Positions 11,966-22,419 of a stretch of DNA of 64,000 nucleotides are shown here, piece by piece. Location of the stretch: the NCBI GenBank assembly GCA_964017185.1, contig OZ024869.1, positions 55,888,761 to 55,952,760 of the forward strand, in the 5' to 3' direction. The position numbers and the translations under genes were made by a program. The stretch comes from Rugalucina vietnamica (taxonomy: Eukaryota; Mollusca; Bivalvia; Lucinida; Lucinidae). Numbering within the stretch: position 1 is the first letter of the stretch; every line of letters starts with the position of its first letter. Under the pieces are notes generated by a model. That model ran no database searches. It had not been told where the DNA came from and worked only from the letters and a program-made list of their open reading frames with translations.

Positions 11966-12982
11966 CGAGGGGCGTTCGGAAAGTTCGAATAATTGTTTGA
12001 TCATTCACATAATATCCGTAGTAAAACAAAACGAAACATACATATTTTAACTTCAACATGTCTTCTATAAATGCTGTGAAAACCAAGACGATGCACTGAC
12101 ACATAATAAAAAATGTTCATTACAAAAATGTGCGGTATGGGTACATGGAGCACGCCAACGTCAAAATGACGTTGCGAAAACGTCAAACAATATTTTAATC
12201 CAGTAGACAATAATCACACTTTCTTAGCGTAAACACGAACAATATCTATGCATTTCATGTGTCTGACAATTCTTTTGTAATAAGTTTTCGTAACCAGCAT
12301 CAGTATGGGATGATACATCTCGCTGAGTCTATTTTGCTAATATTTTCCGCTGAATCACCCAATTTTTCGCAATTCTTAATGGAACAATATCACTGCTGGT
12401 TGGTTACTTCTAAAAGCATCATCAGTTGCTTTAAATCTACTCTTAAAACATGAGAATCATTTGTACATAAATGCTGGACTACATTATTCATAGTTGTCCT
12501 GTTTATTTGAACATCTTGTGTATTTCTGTGGGTGTTTATGAAGAAAATACAGAAGTTTATAAATTTTTGCAACGCAACGACTCAGTTTGACGTCATGGTT
12601 TTCCAATACAACACTCGAAATAAAGGACCATATCTTCTTTGTGGAACATCATATTGATTTTTAATTTTCAGGAAACAATGTCATGTTGTTGAAATATCAC
12701 GAGGCGATTCCGTGCTTTTCTGACGATGAGCAAACAGTCAGAAGTGATGTTTGTTTCTTTAAGACTTCGTTTGAAAAAGTGATATTTTTCGGACTGCTCC
12801 GGATATCGATGATGACGTTGCCACGACAACCTGTACTTTTTGGTTTCTATGCTCATTTTTCTTTCTTTTTTCTATCAACACTTTAGAATAAGTGGAAGTT
12901 CATGCGCACCAACTTTCCAGAACAATGGATGACAATTATGAGAGATATAACACAATTACACGAACTTTCCGAACAACCTACG
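11966..12982. mobile_element. Non-autonomous mariner-ended transposon, 1,017 bp
   Basis: The left end is CGAGGGGCGTTCGGAAAG and the right end, read in reverse, is CGTAGGTTGTTCGGAAAG. Both continue TTCG and AATTGT-like sequence. A TA dinucleotide flanks each side (11964-11965 and 12983-12984), as expected for Tc1/mariner insertions. The interior has no long frame and no recognisable DDE transposase on either strand. It could be a decayed relic or a MITE. Confidence 0.75.
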
Positions 12983-12984
12983 TA

Positions 12985-13380
12985 TGTGCTTAAAAACTTT
13001 ATTTTATACAACGAGAAATTCACATTTTCTTTATAGATGTGATCTTTGGGGCTTTGAGAATATAACTCGATTTAAGTCTTCCAGTAATTCATACTGATCG
13101 TTTTAAGATGGCTACCTAGTCGACACGAATGTAGAGCTAGTCGACACGAATATTTTTCATCATGGTGTCAGAGTTGGGATTTTAAATTTAATTGTATTCA
13201 GTTTCTGAAGCTATGTCAACTTCGGTTGTTTTTTTTTCTTTCGTTGTCAGAACCTCTTGCCAAAATTAAACCAGTGGATGGGTTGTTTAATGACCTCAAA
13301 GTAGGAAACGAGCAGCGTAAAATGACGAATAATCATTGTTCTTTTTATATTCCAGATAACATTGCAACTTATTATTTACA
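12985..13380 (+). promoter_or_regulatory. Upstream region of the cholinesterase gene, possible 5' UTR splice acceptor
   Basis: This stretch lies between a transposon and the cholinesterase start codon. TTTTTATATTCCAG at 13342-13355 fits a 3' splice site, which would make 13356-13380 the 5' UTR part of the first coding exon and put the promoter further upstream. I see no clear TATA box that I would assign. The splice call is an inference from the pyrimidine-AG pattern only. Confidence 0.35.
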
Positions 13381-16300
13381 ATGGCAAACATGTTCTTCTG
13401 GGTACTTCTGATCACAGTCGCCGTACAATTTTCACTGATCATCGAATCAACAGTAATCACCACCATAAACGGCAAAATCCAAGGTTACACCGAGGTGATA
13501 GACGGTGTTACAGTAGATATTTACCTCGGTATTCCATTTGGTACACCACCAGTGGGCAACCTGAGATTCAAAGCACCACAGCCAGTGCAAAACTGGACTG
13601 GTATCTTAGACGCAACACATCAACCAAACTCCTGCATGCAGTCATTGGACACCAGCTTCGGTCGATTCAGTGGAGTTGAAATGTGGAATGCAAACACAAA
13701 TGTCAGTGAAGACTGTCTATATTTGAATATTTGGGTGCCCCGGGTAACAAAAAGCTCCAAACCACCCGTCATGCTTTGGTTCTATGGAGGATCGTACGTG
13801 TTCGGTTCAATTACATTAGACGTATACGACGGCCGATATCTCGCAGCCAAAAACAACGTTATAGTCGCGTCGATGCAGTATCGCTTAGGTGTTCATGGAT
13901 TTTTGTACACCGGCAGGGAGGACGCTCCGGGAAACATGGGCCTTTTGGACCAGCAATTAGCCATGAAATGGATATATGAAAATATAGCGTTTTTCGGCGG
14001 TGATAATCAGAGGATTTGTTTATTTGGAGAAAGTTCCGGTGCATCTAGTATAAGCCATCACCTGCTAGCCCCCTCTTCTTGGCCTTACTTCCGTAACGCA
14101 GTTCTGTTGAGTGCCTCTTCATTATCGCATTGGGCTGTTGACACTCCACTTAATCTGAAAATGCAGGCGCTCAAGTTTGCCGAGATAATGAACTGTCCGC
14201 AAAGCTGGCAACCTTTTGTCGAGTGCCTTAGAAATAAAAGCGCAGAAGAACTCGAGGCCAAACAATGGGAAGTAAGTAAAAATATTGGTACATTTAGCCC
14301 GGTCATAGACGGGAAATTTCTGTCAGATGACCCTCTCGTGCTTTTAAACTCAGGGAAAATCAAAGATGCAAATATAATGGCGGGGACAACGACAGACGAA
14401 GGAGAGTATTTTCTGATCTATTTTTATCAAGACTTTTTTCTCCCAGAGAGATTGTGGGACCCTGCACCCATGAACAGGTCGTCTTTTCTAGAGCTTGTGT
14501 CACGTATTATAGAATCCAAAGACCGGCTGAAGATAGACGCAACGTTGTACACATACGAACGTTCACTTTTGGTCTCAGAAAGGGGAGATTATACAGATAT
14601 TTTAGATGATTTACGTAAGTAATTATGGATGGTTTTCAGTGTGATTTTGCTAAACTGTTGGATTCAGTAAAGACTGTATACCGCTTTATATGATCCAGAT
14701 CTTTGGACGCCTGAGTGTTGTTTTCGCTAAGATAAAGCTAAACCTCTGGCTAAAGTAAAGTCACTATTATAATAATTATACGTTAGTCATAGGTTCATAT
14801 TATAGAGATCCGACCTACTTTCACCATAAGGGACATGGCGGAGTTAAATTCTATATAGCTTAGAAACTTTTTGTGACGCTTTGTTAGAACAAAGCAAGTA
14901 TCCTATAGTTACAAAAGCGTGTTTCCTAGTGTTTGATCATGTTTTTTCGCAAATATTTTTCAACTCTTTAAATGTAGATAAAATATGTTCTTGTCAAAAT
15001 AGAGCATTTAGTATGTCGCAAAATGTGCAGCAAAAGGTTTGAAAATCGGTCGAAAAATAAATAAGTTCTGGTCAAAAACATTTTGAATAGGGATTTTCCG
15101 GACAAAAATCCCATTGAAGGGGGGTAGATTCTTAGTATTTTATCATGATTGCTCGAATTCATTATAAAATGACACGAATAACTTACCTGAGACGATATCT
15201 TTATGATCAAGAAAAAATAATCCATTTTCATGATCACCAATTACCTCCCTTGCCAATGCAAAAACCTATTCAAAATTCATTTATCTGCTGACCGATTTTC
15301 AAAATTTTTGCAGGTCCTGTTTGGACAAACTAAATCAAGATATTGACATGGCAATAATGTTATATTGTTCCCCCACCCCACAAAAAAATTTCTTTGAAAT
15401 ACCATTACATTATTAGAGGCAAGGTTTTAAACTATAGTAACGTTAGCAATACGAATGTTCCGCAATCGTGTACAATAAGTGCATGACCCCTGTTGTGTAA
15501 TTTGATCGCCTTAAATACGTTATTCTGCATTTCAGTTGGGGACACGTATTTCAAATGTCCCGTGAGAGATTTCTGTGTTATTCATTCCAACCTTTCGCCA
15601 AAGAAAGGACAAAGCTACCTATATTCCTTTGACTTTAGAAGTTCTGTGAACCCGTGGCCACCTTGGATGGGGAGTCTCCATGGTTACGAAATTGAGTCAG
15701 TGTTTGGACTACCATTTAATCCGGCGTTAACTTATAGCGACACCGATAGAAATATTAGTGAATACGTGATGAATTATATGACAAATTTTGCAAAAACTGG
15801 GTAAGTATAGTCTAAGGAAACCGTTATAAACAAAGAAAATCGACTTATTCGCGTTTTATGGTTTACAGGTATGACGTATTTACCAAAAATGTTTTGAACA
15901 GTACTGCTTATTGCAATATACAACGCTACCCAAGTTGCTAGAATGCATCGGTACTGATTACTATTGTTTACCGTTATTTACCTGTTCGTGCGAAAAACTG
16001 GAATGCCTTATTATCATGCATCTATGAATCGACTGTAGACATCGTTTTACTTAAAATATAATTGGTTAGTTTTCAAACCGCCCTACGCTGGTCAGTCGCT
16101 AAAACAGTTTATAATTGTTCGCTGCCTGAAATAGCAATGCCTTCCTTTTGGAGTTATGTATGATTATTTTGCCTTCTAGTGACCCAAATAACAATGAATT
16201 AGCGACGGACAACATCGATGCACCTGTGTGGCGACCATTTGACCTCTCAGAAGAAACCTACATATCGTTCTCACAGCACAGTGGACCTTTAACGAAGCAC

Positions 16301-19300
16301 GGTTACAGACGCCGGGAATGCACATTCTGGTCGGATCTTGCACCAAAAATTGAAAATACCATTCAGCATTGCAGTGAGTATATCTATTAGGATTTGAAGT
16401 CATAAAAACTTACAAGTAGGCAAAGATCAGGAAAAGGCGCAATCAGAAAAAGATTCCCATTCCAAAAACCGAAGTGGGAAAAAACCAAACTAACAATCAG
16501 GTACTATATACCATGAAACTTATAGCCGAATGAGCAGCTATTTTCCCAATAGGTGGCCACTCAGTTACCTTAACTTAACTAAAAATATGAAAACATACAT
16601 AAGGCGCCAACAGCACAATTTTTTTTTAAACACCAAGACATAAAACAAAAAGAACCACCACAGAAGTATCGACTTGGAACGATCAGTAACACAAAGTTAC
16701 TGGCGGGCTTAAACCGGTTTTACAAGTACCTAACCTCACCCTCAGCTTCTGCAGTGGTTCATAACATTTAGTTAGTTATTTGGTCCTTGTGGTGAATCTC
16801 TAACTAGTCAATGAATCATCAAGAACAAACATAAATCATGATAAAAATCATGATGAATCAGAAACCAGGACTCACAGATTGAGTAAGCTGCCCGACGATG
16901 GAGATCCCTGGGCGCCGAATAACCTACTAACTCCGGAGCAAAAGAAAAACACCAGTTGGACCCCGGTGGGCCAAGCAACAATCCTGCTTTTCCCCACAAC
17001 TGTGCTTTTCTTGCATTCAGTCGTGATAACTATATATTATTATGTAGTACAAGCATTTTTTTTCTGTATACTTAGTAGTATTCATTAATCAATAACTTCA
17101 GATAATCTTGTCAGAAACAGAGATTCCAGCTGCAGATTGCTGCATCTGTAGACCATCACCTTGAATAATAAAAGTATGCAATGATCAGGAAATATTGGCT
17201 CTATTTATTACACTTTTAAAACAACTTTTTACATTGTTCTCTAAAGGTGGGTATTTTACACTTTAAAAATACACGTTTTACATTGTGCTATTGATAGTTC
17301 ATCGTAGACTATTCCCAGCAGACATTTGACGTCAGTTGGACGTCAGATAGACGTCAGACTCCGACGTCATAATGACGTTGGATTTTGAAAGTTTGTTTGA
17401 CGTCAAAAACAGACGTCATTCTGACGTCAAAAACAGACGTCATTCTGACGTCAGAAAACAACGTTGGTTTGATGTCTCAAATGTGACGTCATAATGACGT
17501 TGGGGTTAGGTTGATTTTGAAAGTTTGTTTGACATCAAAAACAGACGTCAATCTGACGTGCTAAAACCGATATCGTGAATGTTTGTTCGCAGTTTAGTTA
17601 ACATTCTGAAATCCTGAAGTGGATTCAGTAGTGCGGTGATGCACTGTTGTTATTCCCTTTCACTCCTTTGATAGAGTTATTTGGGATATACAAAATGTTT
17701 AAGTATTAAATCACTCTGATGTTGGTATATCTTATTCATGTCAAATTTTATTGTTATATGGTGCTAAAACAAATAAGACATTAGTGTAAATAATAAGACT
17801 ATTGTGAACAATCAATAATTTAAAATGGTGAAATAAGTATTAAAATATACAAATTTCATTTTCGTCTTAATAGAAGGTTTAATAATTTAGTGAAAGACTT
17901 TATTTTGATTAACAAATAATTATTTTTTTCTAAATTAATTAAGCATGGTGATTTCCGATACGAGACCTAGATATGGCTTTTTTAAAAGTGGCAATGTTGA
18001 AATTATTATTTGAATTTGATGTTGTTAACATTTGCGCAAGAAATTATGTCAGTTCAAGGGCAGCTAACTCTGTCGACATATGACGTTAGACTTACGTTTG
18101 AATCCGGCGTCATTTCGACGTCATATCAATACGTCCACTGACGTCAGGACTGGACGTCAGGTGGACGTTGGTTATTGGTTGTATGACGTCGTGACCAAAA
18201 TACAACCAATATCCGACGTCAAGTTGACGTCAGATGCCTGCTAGGGACGTGTTTTTCATATATGTCGACAGAGTTAGCTGCCCTTAAACTGACATAATTT
18301 ATTATACATATTATGTATTATCATATGACGTCGCTGTTTTCCAGTGGATAACGTCATGTCATAAAAATCGTATGACCACACGTGTAATAACACTTTTGCG
18401 GGAATACGTAACGTCATTGACGACGTCCGTAACAACAATGTAAATTTTCATTGAAAATATGTCCACTTCAAAGGCGATAAAATCCTATTTTAGAAGTCAT
18501 ATGATAAAACGAATCTTACACTCGTGGTCATTTCATATGAAATTTATTAAACTCGCTGAAGGCTCGTTTAATAAATTTCATATGAAATGACCACGAGTGT
18601 AAGATCCTCAAATTAATATCAAATTCAAATAATAATTTCAACCTTGCCACTTAAAAGTCATATCTGAGTCTGGTATGGGAAATCCCATATTTCGCCCTCA
18701 TGCTTAATTAATGTAGAAACAAATGATTATCTATTAATCAAAATAAAGTCTTTCACTAAATTATCAAACTTTCAATTAAAATGAAAATAAAATTTGTATA
18801 TTTTAATATTTATTTCACCATTGTTCAGAATAATCTTATTTCTCACACTAATGTCTTATTGGTTTTAGCACCATAAAGCAATAAAATTTTGCTTAAATAA
18901 GATGTACCAACATCAGGCTGAATTAATATCTTGAATATTTTGTATGTTCCGAAAAACTCTATCAAAGGAGTGAAAGGGACTATCAAAAGTGCATCACTGC
19001 TCTTCTGAATCCACTGTTATTCAAAAATGCGAAAAAATATACACTTTAAACTATTTATATGACATGAATTCAAACGTCGTTTTTAGGACGTCAGATTGAC
19101 GTCAGCTTTCAGACGTTAAACCGACGTTGGCTTTAGCACGTCAGATTGACGTCTAGTTTTGACAACAAACAAACTTTCAAAATCAACCTACTCCAACGTT
19201 ATTATGACGTTGGAGTCTGACGTCAATCTGACGTCCAACGGACGTCAAATGTCTGCTGGAAGTAACATAGAAAAAAAAGAAAGGAAGAAAGCAAAAGAAA

Positions 19301-20076
19301 CAGACGAAACGAATGATCTGATTTTTACCCAAAGTGAAGTTTCATTAATTTGCACACCACACATGGTCAGAAGTATGAAAAACACAAGGTCTAAATCACG
19401 TCTTGATTACGACGTCTAACTGACGAACTAGTTTGACGTCAAAACAACGTCCAATCCAGACGTCCAAAAGACGTCAGGAAATGACGTCTGATAGACGTTG
19501 GAAATTGGTTATATGACGTCGCGACCAAAATATAACCAATATCTGACGTCAAACAGACGTCAGGTGCCTGCTGGGTTAACATTTCTCACGATTTTAAATC
19601 CACAATAGTCTGGCACATAATTACTTTGATACCCTTAATATATCTACTTGCAAACATGGAAACACTAATATTTCAATGGATTTGCTGTTTCATTATGAAA
19701 CCTCGTTTGAGATTTTTAAAGCTGTAGAATACGAAAATTTCCATTTGAAAAAAAAGATACTTGTCTTATTTTGCTCAAAACAGCGATTGTTTATACATTT
19801 TAGAACCGCCTCACTGAGACGGTTCTAACGAGTACTCACAATCTGTGTTTTAATAAAAAATAAGAAGAAAAAAATAAGAAAAAATAAACTCCTGTAAACC
19901 CCAGTTTTACTACATAAAAGTGCGGTGTTGTGGGTATTCATTTCTCAGACATGTTAACCTGATGGTTGTTTTCTTTTCTATTTTCAGGCGTGTCATCAAC
20001 AGACCCTACCTCGGCCCGAAAGCCACTGACTTTGTTATTTACTTGCTTCTTCCTTTTCATAATATACCTCGACTAA
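13381..20076 (+). CDS. Cholinesterase-type carboxylesterase, four exons, GPI-tail candidate
   Basis: Exons at 13381-14614, 15536-15800, 16180-16373 and 19988-20076 join in frame across GT/AG introns and give 593 residues, close to the usual length of acetylcholinesterases. The protein begins with a signal peptide (hydrophobic residues 5-21). Ser218 in GESSG, Glu340 in TTTDEGEYF and His460 in LHGYEIESVFGLP form the alpha/beta-hydrolase triad. FSGVEMWN supplies the choline-site Trp (residue 102), and Cys85-Cys112 matches the family's first disulfide loop. FYGG is the oxyanion region. The short last exon encodes a polar stretch, then LTLLFTCFFLFIIY and a stop, which fits a GPI-attachment signal or a membrane tail. 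I infer an extracellular, membrane-tethered enzyme hydrolysing choline esters or related esters. Whether it is a true synaptic acetylcholinesterase cannot be decided. Exon 4 rests on phase and hydrophobic pattern, so it is less certain than exons 1-3. Confidence 0.88.
14925..15425 (+). repeat. Dispersed 500-bp repeat, copy in cholinesterase intron 1
   Basis: Intron 1 holds a diverged direct copy of the sequence at 60750-61285. Shared words in order: CGCAAATATTTT, TTTAAATGTAGA, AAGTTCTGGTCAAAAACATT, TGAATAGGGATTT, TACCTGAGAC, CTTTATGATCA/CTTCATGATCA, ACCTCCCTTGCCAATGCAAA, ACCGATTTTC and TTTTGCAGG. Neither copy codes for anything recognisable. Confidence 0.7.
16411..17000 (+). repeat. Dispersed 600-bp repeat (TACAAGTAGGCAA family), copy 2
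   Basis: A nearly full-length copy in intron 3 of the cholinesterase gene, same orientation as the gene. It starts ACAAGTAGGCAAAGATCAGG and ends past GGCGCCGAATAACC. Small frames inside it are not conserved with the other copies, so they are not treated as genes. Confidence 0.75.
17314..19575. mobile_element. Foldback element with repeated TGACGTCA motifs, copy 1 (2,262 bp)
   Basis: It begins CCCAGCAGACATTTGACG and ends CAGGTGCCTGCTGGG, inverted ends flanked by TT on both sides (17312-17313, 19576-19577). Near each end GACGTC/TGACGTCA motifs recur every 10-20 bases. The inside is an imperfect palindrome. GGGCAGCTAACTCTGTCGAC near 18058 pairs with the complementary word near 18262, and the AT-rich stretch 17640-18000 pairs with 18620-19010. 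Internal ends (GCCTGCTAGGG near 18234, TGTCTGCTGG near 19250) show that it is composite. An extra segment of about 300 bp with a perfect hairpin (18317-18613) is absent from the second copy. No transposase is visible. It sits in cholinesterase intron 3. The superfamily is unknown to me. Confidence 0.8.
18518..18604. repeat. Perfect hairpin inside the copy-specific insertion
   Basis: The arms start CTTACACTCGTGGTCATTTC and continue ATATGAAATTTATTAAAC; the complement returns after a 13-base loop. This lies in a segment of roughly 300 bp (18317-18613) that the homologous foldback element at 29.8-32.5 kb lacks, so it is a separate, later insertion. Confidence 0.75.
19800..19975 (+). repeat. GTTAGAACCGCCTC hairpin repeat, copy 1
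   Basis: A short hairpin, TAGAACCGCCTCACTGAG then ACGGTTCTAACGAGTAC, is followed by CACAATCTGTGTTTT, AATAAGAAAAA and ACCCCAGTTTTACTACATAA. The order is the same in copies at 34310-34460, 35665-35820, 62385-62580 and 63045-63215. The region directly adjoins the acceptor of the last cholinesterase exon. Confidence 0.65.
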
Positions 20077-20890
20077 ACATTGTTTTTCACTCATGTCGCG
20101 TAATGAGGTCAGGTAGCCACTTTCTAACTGTGGCCTATCTACATGGTCACTTTGCGATTCATCCTTCAGCTGGTGTTGCAAATGACAAAATCGGAACATT
20201 CCAATATTTCACGGGAGTAACATGTACATTTAGTCTTATGATGTCGTTTCTGGTGTACCTTTGTGATCATTCTTGAGCAAAAGACATTTCTGCTTGCATA
20301 ACTAGTTACATTTAACATAGTTTTTATTCGCATGTTCAAAGACTAACAACTTAAACATTTATATAAAAAACGAAAAACACTTAACATGGCTGTACGGTTG
20401 TCAGAAATGTCCATTTTTCGTCATTGGCGGACTCAATTTTACGTCAATACCGAATAGTTACTGAAGAAAAATGGACCCATATATTTGCTAATGGGAACTA
20501 GATCTACACATTCAAACTTTCGATTTGTTTGTTTTTGTTTGCCTGTTTTCCAGGGAATAACAGTTTAGCCATGTCGGGACGGGACTTCTTCGTTCTTGAT
20601 ATTTAATTTGTCGGAATATAATGTGTTGTCCTCTGAGACACACTGACGCACAGTAACTGTTGGATTCTAATCATGTCCTCTACATCTACCACAAGCCAGA
20701 TGCACGTCCCTCGTTCGTTTACTTCTTAACATCAGTAAACATTTCTGCTCAACACCAGTAAACGTTTCTGCTCATCATCAATAACATTTATGCCTAGACG
20801 GTCAGTTATCTGTTACAGATAAGCCTTGTTAGGCTGTTTAGTGAAAATGATTTCGCACTAAGCTTTTCGACTACCTATCTGGTTGAAAAA
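20077..20890. other. Cholinesterase 3' flank; G-family MITE lies upstream at 19800-19975
   Basis: No further exon is visible after the stop at 20074-20076. No canonical AATAAA stands out within the first 300 bases, so the 3' end of the transcript is undefined. Just upstream of exon 4, inside intron 3, a repeat with TAGAACCGCCTCACTGAG and its complementary arm spans about 19800-19975. Confidence 0.4.
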
Positions 20891-21098
20891 TGAGCCGCCC
20901 AATGGGAAAACCAACAATCTGCATATGCGAAAACAAAGGCGCAGATCAGCTTCGCGGTAACCGCGAAGCTGATCAGCGCCTTCGTTTTCACTACTCGGAT
21001 AGTACAATTCCTCATCTAACTCTCTAGCCTGCTTCTGTAGCTGTACAGGCCGGACCTGTTCGGAAACCACATTGTTGGTTTTTCCACAAGGTGGCTGA
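20891..21098 (+). mobile_element. MITE of the TGAGCCGCC family, copy 2 (best ends)
   Basis: The left end is TGAGCCGCCCAATGGGAAAA then CCAACAAT, and the right end ATTGTTGGTTTTTCCACAAG then GTGGCTGA is its inverted complement over about 28 bases. The centre is a hairpin with GGCGCAGATCAGCTTCGCGG and its complement. This copy shows most clearly that the family consists of inverted-repeat elements of about 210-230 bp. Confidence 0.8.
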
Positions 21099-22411
21099 AA
21101 TAAAAGTTTACATAATCCCACACGGAAAAAAGGTACCTGACGATGAGCTGATCTTGCATGCAAACAAAGCAGTCTCGCTACCGACAGAGCTACCGCACCC
21201 GTTAGGCTTTCTCATGATTGGTCTCGAATCAAAACTGAGTGAAGGCGTAATCCATTATTGGCCTGTAATTGTTAATAACGTTCGAGAGATTGACATTTAT
21301 CCACTTGGTCAGCAGCGAAATGTCCAATTAATATGTGCCCCCTAATACCGCTTGTGGGTGTACATGCCATTTCTTGGCCAGATATAAAAATGCCATTGCT
21401 TTGCACCAAATGCCAGGTTTAATATATTACCGTTTATGCCAATTGACATTTCCATTTCTATTACATGTAATTGAAGGGACCAGCTTTAAATTTTAGTTCA
21501 TACTGGCGAACTTTAAAAACGCAACACATGCTTTTAATGCCATAATGGTTTCTTTTTATTGCATAAATACCCGTGTCACCAATATAAACATACGTGTATT
21601 AATGTAGACAGAAGACGTACATTAATCAGGCAATTCACAAATACCCGTGTCACCAATATCAACATACACGTACGTGTATTAACGACGATAAAAGACGTAC
21701 ATTAATCAGGCAATTCACGCGCTGTTGATACACGGCTTTTACTTATGCTCGTTTCCGGGCACCACGCAAAGCACTTGCCAATAATGAGTGACTGAAATAC
21801 GCCCGGAACGAGCATAAGTATGAAAGTTTTACGCGTATGAAAATGTGATGAGGATAAAAAAGACAGTATAACATTAATATGAAATAAGGCACCACCTTTG
21901 GCGCGACGCTCTGCTCCTATTGCACCAATGATTTTAAAAGCTGATTTCCTCATCCTCACCAGGTGTCTTGCGGATCTGAGGAGAAGGTCATTTATTTTCA
22001 GGGATCTGGGGAGCAAGCATTAACGTTTGGAGATTTAATGAGCAGAGGAAATGGGCAATTAGGAAAACAATATTCTTCCATTCCGAAATAAGGGAGGTCG
22101 TTTTGTTTCATACGAACTTTCGCCGCTCGGTGCGACAAAAGTCGTGCACTGTGCAGTTAACCGAACGCAACCATGTGACGTCATACTAAGCAAAACTGTG
22201 ACGTCATGTTGTCATGATCTATCGGTAACATTAATTCGTCCATTTAGGGCAGCCGCAGTCGAACAAAAAGTTTGTCAACACAATATTTCGAATGTTTCGA
22301 CGTGAATATATATGTGTTGTTATTCGCTGCCCCGAATTCCGGTGCCGACTGACGAAAGATTTTTTTCTATCAATGTATCTAGAACAGAATAGACCAGGAC
22401 ATTTTTACCAC
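21099..22411. other. No gene; 75-bp tandem duplication and a small hairpin
   Basis: A segment starting AAATACCCGTGTCACCAATA at about 21565 is repeated at about 21639, both ending ACGTACATTAATCAGGCAAT then TCAC. Words ACTTATGCTCGTTTCCGGGC (about 21739) and its near complement GCCCGGAACGAGCATAAGT (about 21801) form a hairpin. Nothing coding is convincing. Confidence 0.5.
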
Positions 22412-22419
22412 GTTCTACC

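Noticed and set aside
17314-19575. Could the regular GACGTC repeats be a CRISPR array?
   Set aside because: Repeats are 6-8 bases with irregular spacing, palindromic and on an inverted-repeat element in animal DNA; no cas genes.
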